Shown here one piece after another: positions 25,741-34,212 of a DNA stretch of 64,000 nt. Source of the DNA: Streptomyces globosus (GTDB taxonomy: Bacteria; Actinomycetota; Actinomycetes; Streptomycetales; Streptomycetaceae). Every line of letters begins with the position of its first letter. The first letter of the stretch is position 1. Location: positions 5,275,501 to 5,339,500 of the forward strand of contig NZ_CP030862.1 in the NCBI RefSeq assembly GCF_003325375.1, given 5' to 3'. The position numbers and the translations under genes were made by a program. The notes under the pieces were generated by a model, which saw nothing but the letters and a program-made list of their open reading frames with translations, was not told where the DNA came from and ran no database searches.

Positions 25741-27098
25741 TGGGCGCCGGTGCCCCGCGCGGCGCCGGCGGCGGGGGCCGGAGCTCCGGCGGGCTGCGCA
25801 CGTCGCTGGCCGGCCTGACCACCCGGGGCCGGTCCTTCCTGGCCGCGGGCGTCGCGGCGGCCCTCTGCTCGTACGTGCTCGGCCAGGCCGAGCTGCTGCG
25901 CGTCGGGCTGCTGCTGGCCTTCCTGCCGCTGCTGTGCGTCGCCGTTCTGCACCGCACCCGCCACCGGGTCGCCGGCAGCCGCCGGCTGAGCCCGCAGCGG
26001 GTGCCCGCCGGGGACGAGGCGCGGGTGCAGCTGCGCGTCGAGAACGTCTCCCGGGTGCCGACGGGGACGCTGATGCTCCAGGACCGGGTGCCGTACGTCC
26101 TCGGGCCGCGGCCGCGGTTCGTGCTGGACCGGCTGGAGCCGGGCGGCCGCCGCGAGGTGTCCTACCGGGTCCGCTCCGACCTGCGCGGCCGCTACCCGCT
26201 GGGCCCGCTCCAGCTGCGGCTGACCGACCCGTTCGGGCTGGTCGAGCTGACCCGCTCGTTCAGCACGTACGACGTCCTCACCGTGGTCCCCCGCACCGAG
26301 GAGCTGGCCCCGGTCCGGCTGGGCGGGCAGAGTTCCGGCTACGGCGACGGCAGCGGCCGCGCGCTGGCCCTGGCCGGCGAGGACGACGTGATCCCGCGCG
26401 GCTACCGGCGCGGCGACGACCTGCGCCGCGTGCACTGGCGCTCGACGGCCCGCTACGGCGAGCTGATGGTGCGCCGGGAGGAGCAGCCGCAGCGCAGCCG
26501 CGCCACGGTGCTGCTGGACACCCGCGGCATCGCGTACGAGGGCGCCGGGCCGGACTCGGCGTTCGAGTGGGCCGTGTCGGGGGCCGCCTCGACCCTGGTC
26601 CACCTGCTGGAGCGGGGCTATTCGGTGCGGCTGCTGACCGACGGGGGCAGCGCCCTGGCCGGCGAGGGGGCGGGCTTCTCGCAGAGCGGCCAGGAGTCCG
26701 CCGAGGCCGCCGGGGTGATCATGGACATGCTGGCCGTCGTCGGGCACTCCGACGGGGCCGGGCTGTCCCGCGCGTACGACGCCCTGCGCGCCGGGGACGG
26801 CGCCGGCTTCGGCGGGTCGGGCGGCGACGGCCTGCTCGTCGCCTTCCTCGGCGAGCTGGACGACGCGCAGACGGAGCTGGCGGCGAAGATGCGCGGCCGC
26901 TGCGGCGCCGCGGTGGCCTTCCTGCTGGACCCGGCGCAGTGGGCCGGGCGGCCCTCGCGCGTCCAGGAGCGGCTGGACCGGCTGCGCGAGACGGGCTGGA
27001 CGGCGCTGGCCGTCCCGCCGGGCGCCGCGTACGGCGACCTGTGGCGGCAGGCCGGAAGCACGCCGCTCGGCACGGACTCCCCGGGGGGCTGGTCATGA
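25740..27098 (+). CDS. DUF58 domain protein
   Basis: A 452-residue protein. Two hydrophobic segments (about residues 33-65) precede a beta-rich region and the DUF58 core with its signature RRGDDLRRVHWRSTAR near residue 225. The C-terminal part resembles a von Willebrand A-like fold, with LLDTRGI. DUF58 proteins are standard partners of MoxR ATPases. The gene is coupled to both neighbours, by TGATG upstream and ATGA downstream. The molecular role of the family is not established. Confidence 0.9.
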   Translation: MGAGAPRGAGGGGRSSGGLRTSLAGLTTRGRSFLAAGVAAALCSYVLGQAELLRVGLLLAFLPLLCVAVLHRTRHRVAGSRRLSPQRVPAGDEARVQLRVENVSRVPTGTLMLQDRVPYVLGPRPRFVLDRLEPGGRREVSYRVRSDLRGRYPLGPLQLRLTDPFGLVELTRSFSTYDVLTVVPRTEELAPVRLGGQSSGYGDGSGRALALAGEDDVIPRGYRRGDDLRRVHWRSTARYGELMVRREEQPQRSRATVLLDTRGIAYEGAGPDSAFEWAVSGAASTLVHLLERGYSVRLLTDGGSALAGEGAGFSQSGQESAEAAGVIMDMLAVVGHSDGAGLSRAYDALRAGDGAGFGGSGGDGLLVAFLGELDDAQTELAAKMRGRCGAAVAFLLDPAQWAGRPSRVQERLDRLRETGWTALAVPPGAAYGDLWRQAGSTPLGTDSPGGWS

Positions 27099-29533
27099 GC
27101 GGGCGTGCACGGCTGACGGTGTTCGCGGTCCTGGCGACGCTGCTGGCCTCCTGGTCGCTGGCCTCGCTGGTGGAGTCCTCGGGCTGGCTGCTCCAGGCCG
27201 CGGCGCTGCTGTGCCTGCAGAGCGGGGTGGGCGCCGCGGCCCGCCGGGCGCCGCTGGCGCGGCCCCTGACCGCTGCCTCGCAGGTGCTGGTCTCCTCCCT
27301 GGTGGTGGTCTTCCTCTTCGCGGGGAAGGGCGAGTCGACCGGGACCGGGCCGATGGCCTACCTGGTGACGGACATCGGCGCCCTGTTCCGCCGCGGCGTG
27401 CAGGACGTGGCCGAGTTCGCGATACCGGCCCCGCTGACCGACGGCATCCGGCTGCTGCTGCTGACCGGGGTCCTGGTGATCGGCCTGCTGGTGGACCTGC
27501 TGGCGGTGACCCTGCGCAGCGCTGCCGCGGCCGGACTGCCGCTGCTCGCCCTGTACTCGGTGGCGGCGGGGCTGTCCGGCGGCGCCGGCGCGCCCTGGTT
27601 CTCCTTCCTGCTGGCCGGCGCCGGCTACCTGCTGCTGCTCCTGGCCGAGGGCCGCGACCGGCTGGCCCAGTGGGGCCGCGTCTTCGGCGGCACCCCGTCC
27701 GGCCGGGTGACCGCGGCCTCCGGGTACGGGTCGGGCGGGGCGGGCTCCGGGCGGCCGCTCTCCCCCGTGCGCACCGGCCGGCGGATCGGCGCAGCCGCCC
27801 TCGGCCTCGCGCTGGTGGCGCCGGCGGCGCTGCCCTCGCTGGGCGGCGGCGTCCTCGGCGGCCGCACCGAGGCCGACGGCGGCGGCAGCGGGGTCGGCGG
27901 GACGATCTCCGCGGTCAACCCGCTGGTGTCCCTGCAGAGCAGCCTGAACGCGCAGGACAACCGGGTGGTGCTGAAGTACCGGACCGACACGCCGGCGCTC
28001 GGCGACCACTACCTGCGGATCCTGGCGCTGGACGAGTTCAACGGCGTGAAGTGGGAGGCGTCCGGCCGGGCCCTGACCGACGTCCCGGAGCGGCTGCCGA
28101 GCCCTCCGGGGCTGGGCGAGCGGGTCCGCCAGGGCGCGGCGGAGGTCCGTACGAGCATCTCGGCGGCGGACACGTACGCGCAGCGCTACCTGCCGATGCC
28201 GTACCCGGCGACGGGCGTGGACATCCCCGGCCGGTGGCGGTTCGAGCCGGTCGGCCGGACGCTGGTCGGCGACCAGCTGGCCAAGGACCGCTACCAGAAC
28301 GTGCAGGGCGCGATGTACACGGTGCGGAGCCTGCTGCTGCGGCCGACGGCGGCCCAGCTGCAGTCGGCTCCCGAGCCCGACCCGGCGATCCGCGCCGAGT
28401 ACACGAGGCTGCCCGACAACCTGCCGCCGGTGGTGGCGGAGACGGCCCGGCAGGTCACGAAGGGCGCGAAGGACGACTACACGCGCGCGGTGCGGCTGCA
28501 GGACCACTTCGCCGTGAACGGCGGCTTCCGCTACGACACGAAGGTGGCGTCCGGCACGGGCCCGCTGGCCATCGCCCGGTTCCTGGCGGACAAGGAGGGC
28601 TTCTGCATCCACTTCGCCTTCTCGATGGCCGCGATGTCGCGCTCGCTCGGCATCCCGGCCCGGGTGGCGGTCGGGTTCACGCCCGGTGAGAAGCAGGCCG
28701 ACGGCAGCGTGAACGTCTCGATGCGGGACGCCCACGCCTGGCCGGAGCTGTACTTCGAGGGCGTCGGCTGGACCCGGTTCGAGCCGACCCCGCGGCAGGG
28801 GCTCACCCTGCCGGACTACGCGCGGTCCGAGGATCCGGCGGCCCAGCCGTCGGCGCCGGCGCCGCTGCCCTCGCAGAGCGCGGCGCAGCCGTCGGCGGCC
28901 CCGTCGCAGGCCGACGCCTGCCCGCCGGAGCTGCGGCGGCTCGGCGAGTGCGGCGGCGCCGCACCGCAGGAGGCCGCCGGCGGGCAGGGCGGCGGGCCGT
29001 CCGCGGGTGCGGTCCTCGGCTGGGCGGCCGCGGCGGCGGTCGTCGTCGGCGTGCCGCTGCTGCCGCTGCTGTGGCGGTCCCGGCTGCGCGGGCGCCGGCT
29101 GGCCGGGGGCGGCGTCCTGCCGGCCTGGGAGGAGCTGCACGACGCGGCCTGGGACGTCGGCATCGTCCCGGACCGGGCGCTGTCCCCGCGGGCGGCCGCG
29201 GAGCGGCTCGTCGAGGCGGGCCGGCTCGACGGGGAGGCCGCGGCGGCGGTCCGCCGGCTGTCCGAGGCGGTGGAGCGGGCGCTGTACGCCCCGCCCGGCG
29301 CGCCGGAGGCGGAGCCGCGGGCGGAGGCGGCGCAGGACGTGTCGGCGGTCCGGGCCGCGCTGCTGGCCGGCGCCGGCCGGCGGGGGCGGCTGCGGGCGCT
29401 GCTGCTGCCGCGCTCGGCGGCGCGCGTGCGGTGGGCGGTGCAGGCGCGGCGCGACGCGGCGGCGGCCTGGGCCGGCCGGCGGGCGGCGGCGCTGCGGGCC
29501 CGGGTGCGGCTGCCGCTGCGCGGCCGCGGCTGA
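27095..29533 (+). CDS. Membrane transglutaminase-like protein (TgpA/DUF3488 family)
   Basis: An 812-residue protein. The N-terminal third has about six membrane segments (DUF3488). An extracytoplasmic transglutaminase-like core follows, with a probable catalytic Cys in EGFCIHFAFSMAAM (about residue 503) and a His in MRDAHAWPELYFEG (about 547). A Pro/Ser/Ala linker, one more membrane segment near 645 and a cytoplasmic DUF4129-like tail complete it. TgpA-type proteins occur with MoxR and DUF58 and are linked to wall or surface processing. ATG 27095 overlaps the DUF58 stop (ATGA). Confidence 0.9.
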   Translation: MSGRARLTVFAVLATLLASWSLASLVESSGWLLQAAALLCLQSGVGAAARRAPLARPLTAASQVLVSSLVVVFLFAGKGESTGTGPMAYLVTDIGALFRRGVQDVAEFAIPAPLTDGIRLLLLTGVLVIGLLVDLLAVTLRSAAAAGLPLLALYSVAAGLSGGAGAPWFSFLLAGAGYLLLLLAEGRDRLAQWGRVFGGTPSGRVTAASGYGSGGAGSGRPLSPVRTGRRIGAAALGLALVAPAALPSLGGGVLGGRTEADGGGSGVGGTISAVNPLVSLQSSLNAQDNRVVLKYRTDTPALGDHYLRILALDEFNGVKWEASGRALTDVPERLPSPPGLGERVRQGAAEVRTSISAADTYAQRYLPMPYPATGVDIPGRWRFEPVGRTLVGDQLAKDRYQNVQGAMYTVRSLLLRPTAAQLQSAPEPDPAIRAEYTRLPDNLPPVVAETARQVTKGAKDDYTRAVRLQDHFAVNGGFRYDTKVASGTGPLAIARFLADKEGFCIHFAFSMAAMSRSLGIPARVAVGFTPGEKQADGSVNVSMRDAHAWPELYFEGVGWTRFEPTPRQGLTLPDYARSEDPAAQPSAPAPLPSQSAAQPSAAPSQADACPPELRRLGECGGAAPQEAAGGQGGGPSAGAVLGWAAAAAVVVGVPLLPLLWRSRLRGRRLAGGGVLPAWEELHDAAWDVGIVPDRALSPRAAAERLVEAGRLDGEAAAAVRRLSEAVERALYAPPGAPEAEPRAEAAQDVSAVRAALLAGAGRRGRLRALLLPRSAARVRWAVQARRDAAAAWAGRRAAALRARVRLPLRGRG

Positions 29534-29576
29534 CGCCGGGCGCGCGGCGCGGGCCACAGCAGGAACGAGGAAGAAG

Positions 29577-29627
29577 GACGCCGGTGCGGCATGGCTCGAT
29601 CCCCCCGAGCCGGGCCGCACCGGCGTC
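29577..29627. terminator. Bidirectional terminator
   Basis: Outer 14-bp arms at 29577-29590 and 29614-29627, plus an inner 6-bp stem (29593-29598 with 29606-29611), form one long hairpin between convergent units. It starts 44 bases after the transglutaminase stop and probably ends transcription from that side. Confidence 0.8.
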
Positions 29628-29893
29628 CGCGTGCACCGGGCGCAGGCCGTCAGGATCCGTCCCGGTGGTGGCAGGGTCCCGGTCCGCACCGGCCGCCCCG
29701 TGTCGGCGGTCCGGACCGGTTCCCCGTCCGATGCCCCAAGTCTGGCGTCCGCGCAGGGGGGAGCCCATCCGCGCACGTACTCATTCCGCTCCTGGGTACG
29801 GGTACTCAGGCGCGGCGGCGGACCGGGGCGGGTCCCACCAGTTGTACGCGGCGGGGCCCCGCCGGCGGCACCGCCGATCGGGGGTCCCGCCCG
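29628..29893. other. Non-coding gap between convergent operons
   Basis: About 265 bases after the terminator and before the tetR stop. Apart from short inverted segments no gene, RNA or repeat was recognised. It is slightly less GC-rich than its surroundings around 29780-29815. Confidence 0.4.
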
Positions 29894-30541
29894 TCAGCGG
29901 TTGCCGCTGACCCGTCCCCGCAGCAGCAGCGACAGCGCGGAGTGCACGTCGTCCAGGGACCGCTCCCGCTGGAAGGACTGCCAGTCCAGCGCGGCCACCA
30001 GCACCATCCCGACGAGGGCGGCGGCCGTCAGCGGGACGTCGATCTCCGGGCTGAGCTCGCCGCGCTCCACGCCCTCGGCGAGGACCGTCTCGACCACGGC
30101 CACCGCCTCCTGCCGCACCACCATCAGCGTGGACTGCCACGTCCGGTTGGTGCGCCACAGCTCGGCGACGTACAGCTGGGTGAAGGCCGGGTAGCGGTCG
30201 ATGAAGACGAGGCCGGCGCGGATCATCGCGTCCAGCGCCTCGACGCGGCTGCCGCCGCGCGCCTCCGTGGACTCGGCGGCCTCGCGCAGGGAGGCGGTGA
30301 GCAGGCCGACGCCGTGCCGCAGCAGCTCCTCGAAGAGGTCGTTCTTGCTCGCGAAGTTGTAGTAGACCGTGCCCTTGGCGACGCCGGCCCGTTCGGCGAT
30401 CTCGTCGACTGTGGTCGCGGAGAACCCCTGCTCGGCGATGAGCGTGACGGCCGCTTCGTAGAGCTTCTGGCGTGTCGCCTGCCGGCGTCCGCCGCCGGCG
30501 GACGCGCCGGTGCTGCTGCTTTCCATGGCGCTGATTCTCAC
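29894..30541 (-). CDS. TetR-family transcriptional regulator
   Basis: A 215-residue regulator. The N-terminal helix-turn-helix domain spans about residues 19-65: KLYEAAVTLIAEQGFSATTV, then RAGVAKGTVYYNFASKNDLFEELL. The ligand-binding C-terminal half contains a Trp-rich stretch, ELWRTNRTWQST. GTG 30541 is supported by AAGGAG ten bases upstream; ATG 30526 is an alternative. It lies 14 bases after the YhgE-like gene. The operon order ABC ATPase-YhgE-tetR and the palindrome at 33435 suggest that it represses its own operon. Confidence 0.92.
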   Translation of the reverse strand: MRISAMESSSTGASAGGGRRQATRQKLYEAAVTLIAEQGFSATTVDEIAERAGVAKGTVYYNFASKNDLFEELLRHGVGLLTASLREAAESTEARGGSRVEALDAMIRAGLVFIDRYPAFTQLYVAELWRTNRTWQSTLMVVRQEAVAVVETVLAEGVERGELSPEIDVPLTAAALVGMVLVAALDWQSFQRERSLDDVHSALSLLLRGRVSGNR

Positions 30542-30555
30542 AGGTCACCGGCTCC

Positions 30556-32643
30556 TTACAGGCTCAGTTCGGGGTGGAGCCGGTCCATCGTCCACACCTG
30601 CTTGCCGCGGGCGGCGAGCGCGGTCAGGGCGAGGGCGCCGGCGGTGAAGGCGGCCAGGACGGCGCAGCCCTGCCAGACGGGGCCGAGGCCGCCGCCGGTG
30701 ATGAGGCGGCGCAGGCTCTCCACGACGTACGACATCGGCAGGTACGGGTGGACGGCGTTGAAGAACCCGGGGCTGGTCTGGACGGGGTAGGTGCCGCCGG
30801 CCGAGGTCAGCTGGAGCATCAGCACCGCGAGGACCAGGATGCGCCCGGCCGCGCCGAACTTGGCGTTCAGCCACTGCACGATGGCCGCGAAGCAGCCGGT
30901 GACCAGGACGAGGAAGCCGACGGCCAGGGCGGGGCGGGCGAGCTCCAGGCCGAGGCCCCAGTGCAGCACGGACATCAGCATGGCGACCTGGAGGGCGCCG
31001 AGCCCGGCCACGGGCATCCACCCGGCGAGGGCGATCCGCCAGGGCGAGGCGCCGGCGGCGAGGGCCCGCTTGTTCATGGGGGCGATCAGCATGTAGGCGA
31101 CCATCGCGCCGACCCAGAGGGAGAGCGGGATGAAGTACGGGGCGAAGCCGGTGCCGTAGTTGGGCGCCTTGTGCAGGGACTCGTTGGCGAGCTTGACCGG
31201 GTCGGCCATGACCTCGGTGCGCGCGTCGCGCTGCTGCTGGTCGTAGTTCGGGATCTTGCCCGCGCCCTCGTGCAGGCCGTCGGCGAGGTCGGTGTTGCCG
31301 TCGACGAGCTTGAACAGGCCGCCGTCGAGGCTGTGCGCGCCGTCGCCGATCCTGCCGACGCCGTTGCCGATCGCGGCGGACCCCTGGGTGGCCTTGCCGA
31401 TGCCCGCGTGGAGCTGGGCCATGCCGGTGGCGACCTTCTGTGCGCCGTTGTTCAGGGCGTTGATGTCGGCGGCGGCCGCGTCGAGGCGGGAGGTCAGGCC
31501 GGGGGCGTCCGCGGCGAGCTTGCGGGCCTTCTTCTCCAGGTCGGCGAGCTGCTTGCGCAGGGTGGCCAGGTCGCCGTTCGAGTCCTTGACCAGGGCGTCG
31601 ACGTCTCCGGTGAGGAGGGCGGCCTCGGCGGTGACCTCCTTCAGCTTCTTCATGTCGGCGCAGGCGGCGGGCAGCGGCTTGGGCGCGCTGCCGGTGCAGG
31701 TGCGCGTGTACGTGTCGGTGGCCAGGGCGGCCGCCTGCTTGCTGACGCGGGCGGCGGCCGGCGCCTTCTTGGAGAAGGTGTCCAGGTGGTTGCCCACGAC
31801 CTTCGCTGTGTCGGCGACGAGGGTCGCGGCGTCGGCCACCTGCTTCGGGTCGTCCAGGTGGGGGCGGGCCTGGGAGGCGATGCCGTTGAACTTGTCGGCG
31901 AGCTTGCGGGTGCCGCCGGCGATGTCCCTGGTGCCGGTCTCCAGCTTGCCGGCGGCCGTGTCGAGCTTCTTCAGCCCGCCGGTCAGCTCGCCGTTCTTCT
32001 CCTCGACGGTGTCGAGGCCCTCGGCGATCTCTTTGGCGCCCTCCTTGGCCTTGGTCGCGCCGTCCTTGAGCCTGTCGGCGCCGTCTGCGGCCTCGGCGGT
32101 CTTGCCGTGCAGGTCGGAGAAGGAGACGAAGATCTTGTCGAGGAACTTCCGTGAGGCGTTGGTCGAGGCGGCGGAGCGGACCTCGGCGAAGACGGTGCGG
32201 GAGATCGAGCCGACGATGTAGTTGTTCGCGTCGTTGGTGCGGACCTGGAGCGCGCCGGTCGCCGGGTCGTCGCCGGAGCTGGAGGCGATCTTCTCGCTGA
32301 AGTCGGCCGGCATGGTCAGGGACAGGTAGTACGTACCGTTCTCCAGGCCCTTGGCGGCCTGCTCCGCGCTGACCTCGTGCCACTCGAAGGTCTTGCTGTC
32401 GCGCAGCTTCCCGGTGATCTCGTCGCCGGCGGCGATGCGCTCGCCTTCGACGGTGGCGCCCTTGTCGGCGTTGACGAGGGCGACGGGCACCTTGTCGAGG
32501 CGGCTGTAGGGGTCCCAGAAGGACCACAGGTACAGGGCCCCGTAGAGCAGCGGCAGCAGGAGCAGTGCGACCAGGGCGGCCCGCGGCAGCTTCCCCCGCC
32601 CGAACCGCTTCAGCTCAAGCGCGGCCAGCTTCGGCGAGCGCAT
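30556..32643 (-). CDS. YhgE/Pip-type membrane protein
   Basis: A 695-residue protein of the ABC-2-like YhgE/Pip architecture. One N-terminal membrane segment (about residues 20-40) is followed by a domain with VPVALVNADKGATVEG. A long extracytoplasmic helical region (about 165-455) contains repeated GAxxLxxGxxxLxxG-type units. Five to six C-terminal membrane segments (about 495-680) follow. Relatives act as phage-infection proteins or in ESX/type VII-linked export and transport. Its start lies inside the upstream ATPase gene (29-base overlap), so the pair is translated together. The substrate is unknown. Confidence 0.88.
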   Translation of the reverse strand: MRSPKLAALELKRFGRGKLPRAALVALLLLPLLYGALYLWSFWDPYSRLDKVPVALVNADKGATVEGERIAAGDEITGKLRDSKTFEWHEVSAEQAAKGLENGTYYLSLTMPADFSEKIASSSGDDPATGALQVRTNDANNYIVGSISRTVFAEVRSAASTNASRKFLDKIFVSFSDLHGKTAEAADGADRLKDGATKAKEGAKEIAEGLDTVEEKNGELTGGLKKLDTAAGKLETGTRDIAGGTRKLADKFNGIASQARPHLDDPKQVADAATLVADTAKVVGNHLDTFSKKAPAAARVSKQAAALATDTYTRTCTGSAPKPLPAACADMKKLKEVTAEAALLTGDVDALVKDSNGDLATLRKQLADLEKKARKLAADAPGLTSRLDAAAADINALNNGAQKVATGMAQLHAGIGKATQGSAAIGNGVGRIGDGAHSLDGGLFKLVDGNTDLADGLHEGAGKIPNYDQQQRDARTEVMADPVKLANESLHKAPNYGTGFAPYFIPLSLWVGAMVAYMLIAPMNKRALAAGASPWRIALAGWMPVAGLGALQVAMLMSVLHWGLGLELARPALAVGFLVLVTGCFAAIVQWLNAKFGAAGRILVLAVLMLQLTSAGGTYPVQTSPGFFNAVHPYLPMSYVVESLRRLITGGGLGPVWQGCAVLAAFTAGALALTALAARGKQVWTMDRLHPELSL

Positions 32644-33421
32644 CGTCGGCCCCCTTCGTGTCGTCGTCGGTGCGGTCTTCGGCGCCGGCCGGGCCGGCGG
32701 TGTCGGCGGTGTCGGCGGGCTCCGCGCCCGGGGCCGTGCGCACGACCCGGACGCCCTCGGGGGCCTGGCTGCACACCGCGAGGACGGTGGTCCCGGCGGC
32801 GGCGATCGAGCGGAGCAGCTCCCAGACCTCCTCGCGCTCGGTGTCGGAGAGCTTGAGGTCGGCGTCGTCGAGGGCCAGCAGCCGGGGCGAGCCCAGCAGG
32901 GCGAGGGCCAGGGAGAGCCGTACCGCCTCCAGGCGGTCCAGGTCCCGGACGGAGGTCCGCAGCCCCTTGGGCAGGGCCTCCGGGTCGAGGCCGGCGGAGG
33001 CCAGCGCCGCGTCGATCCGGGCGGCGGCCTCCTTGCCTCGGCTGCCGGGCGGGCGCAGGAGCGCGCGCAGGGGGCCCTCGTAGCGGCGCTGGAGCAGGGC
33101 CCCCTCGCGCAGCTGCTCGCCGACGGTCAGGGCCTGGTCGAGGTCGTTGACCCCGGGCACCGGGCCGAGGCCGGCAATGCGGCGGACCGCGCCCATCCGC
33201 TTGGGCAGCGGCAGGCCGGCCACCTCGGCGCGGCCGGCGGTGGGCTTCATGCGCCCGGTGAGGGCGAGCAGCAGGCAGGTGCGGCCGCTGCCCGACGGGC
33301 CTTCGATCGCGATGAGCGTGCCGGGTGCGGCATCGACGTCCACTCCCCGGAACGCCCAGCCGCGCGGGCCCCTGAGTCCGAAGTCCTCGGCTTTGACGGC
33401 CGCGCCGTGCGGGCTGTCCAC
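32615..33421 (-). CDS. Degenerate ABC transporter ATP-binding protein
   Basis: A 268-residue ABC-type nucleotide-binding domain with eroded catalytic motifs. The Walker A loop reads GPSGSGRTC, with Arg where the P-loop Lys is normally found. The signature LSGGQ is not recognisable; the stretch SVRDLDRLEAVRLSLAL stands in its place. Walker B reads LLALDDADLKL, with Asp rather than the catalytic Glu. The C-terminal 35 residues are acidic and low in complexity. It pairs with the overlapping YhgE-like gene. GTG 33421 follows a purine-rich AAGGGAGGGGGCGGA site. It may bind nucleotide without efficient hydrolysis. Confidence 0.85.
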   Translation of the reverse strand: MDSPHGAAVKAEDFGLRGPRGWAFRGVDVDAAPGTLIAIEGPSGSGRTCLLLALTGRMKPTAGRAEVAGLPLPKRMGAVRRIAGLGPVPGVNDLDQALTVGEQLREGALLQRRYEGPLRALLRPPGSRGKEAAARIDAALASAGLDPEALPKGLRTSVRDLDRLEAVRLSLALALLGSPRLLALDDADLKLSDTEREEVWELLRSIAAAGTTVLAVCSQAPEGVRVVRTAPGAEPADTADTAGPAGAEDRTDDDTKGADDALAEAGRA

Positions 33422-33434
33422 TCCGCCCCCTCCC

Positions 33435-33460
33435 TTTTGAACTGACCAGTCAGTTCAAAA
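33435..33460. promoter_or_regulatory. TetR-type operator palindrome
   Basis: A perfect inverted repeat with 12-bp arms (33435-33446 and 33449-33460) around a central CA. Its core ACTGAC-CA-GTCAGT resembles TetR-family operators. It sits 13 bases upstream of the ABC ATPase start, immediately before the ribosome-binding site, where bound repressor would block transcription of the ATPase-YhgE-tetR operon. It is AT-rich against the local background. Confidence 0.8.
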
Positions 33461-33620
33461 ACTAGCACCCTTGCCGCCCCTCCGCGTGCACAGGGGGCCG
33501 ATTGCCCCGATGTGGGCGGGAAAACCGCAGGTCGGCGCGATTGTCAGTGGTGCCCGCGACGATGGGGGACGGCATCACCAGGCGCCGCGAAGAGCAGTAC
33601 GCAACGACAGGAGGTTCGTC

Positions 33621-34130
33621 ATGGCCACACCGTCCCCGTCCCCTGTCCACCCCGTCCCGCGCAGGTCGGCCGCTCCGCCGGCCGCGCTCGACCTGCTCGC
33701 CAAGGCCCGCAGCGGCCTGGCCGAGGCATCCGCCCTGAGCCGCCCCAACGAGCGCTACGCCACCGCCCACCTCGCCGCACTGCGCACCGCGGCCGCCGTC
33801 CTCGCGGCCCGGGCCCGGCCCGAGCCCGCCCACCCGCGGCGCCGCCCCCGCATACGCAGCGCCTGGGAGGTGCTCCCGGAGCTCGCGCCGGAGCTGGCCG
33901 AGTGGAGCGCGCTCTTCGCCTCCGGAGCGGCCCGCCGGGCCCGCGCCGAGGCCGGCATACCGGACGCCGCGAGCGAGGAGGACGCCGCGTACCTGCTGCG
34001 CGCCACGGAGATGTTCCTGCGGCTGGTCGAGCGGATGCTCGCCCTCCAGCCGGCGGCGCGGCCGCTGCCGCAGCAGGCGCTGCCCCAGCCCCGCCCCGAG
34101 CCGCGCCCGGAGCGTCCGGACGCGGGATGA
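33621..34130 (+). CDS. SAV_6107-family HEPN domain protein
   Basis: A 169-residue mostly helical protein recognised from memory as the actinobacterial SAV_6107 HEPN family. A Pro-rich N-terminal tail precedes helices with the conserved stretch LLAKARSGLAEASAL and RYATAHLAALR. The latter gives an Rx4H motif like that of HEPN ribonucleases, though its location early in the domain differs from classical toxins. WSALFASGAARRARAEAG follows, and the C-terminus is Pro/Gln-rich. ATG 33621 is preceded by AGGAGG. No antitoxin-like partner is adjacent. It is divergent from the ABC operon. The function is unknown. Confidence 0.75.
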   Translation: MATPSPSPVHPVPRRSAAPPAALDLLAKARSGLAEASALSRPNERYATAHLAALRTAAAVLAARARPEPAHPRRRPRIRSAWEVLPELAPELAEWSALFASGAARRARAEAGIPDAASEEDAAYLLRATEMFLRLVERMLALQPAARPLPQQALPQPRPEPRPERPDAG

Positions 34131-34212
34131 GCTGCACCGCTGCCGGAGGCAATAGGGTGGGGCACGCATTGCACGCTTTGCCCGCCCCTTCCGCGCCGAG
34201 GAGTCATCAGCC

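Noticed and set aside
25934..29533. 1199-codon frame suggesting a DUF58-transglutaminase fusion
   Set aside because: The first 387 codons are a frameshifted shadow of DUF58; the real start overlaps the DUF58 stop by ATGA.
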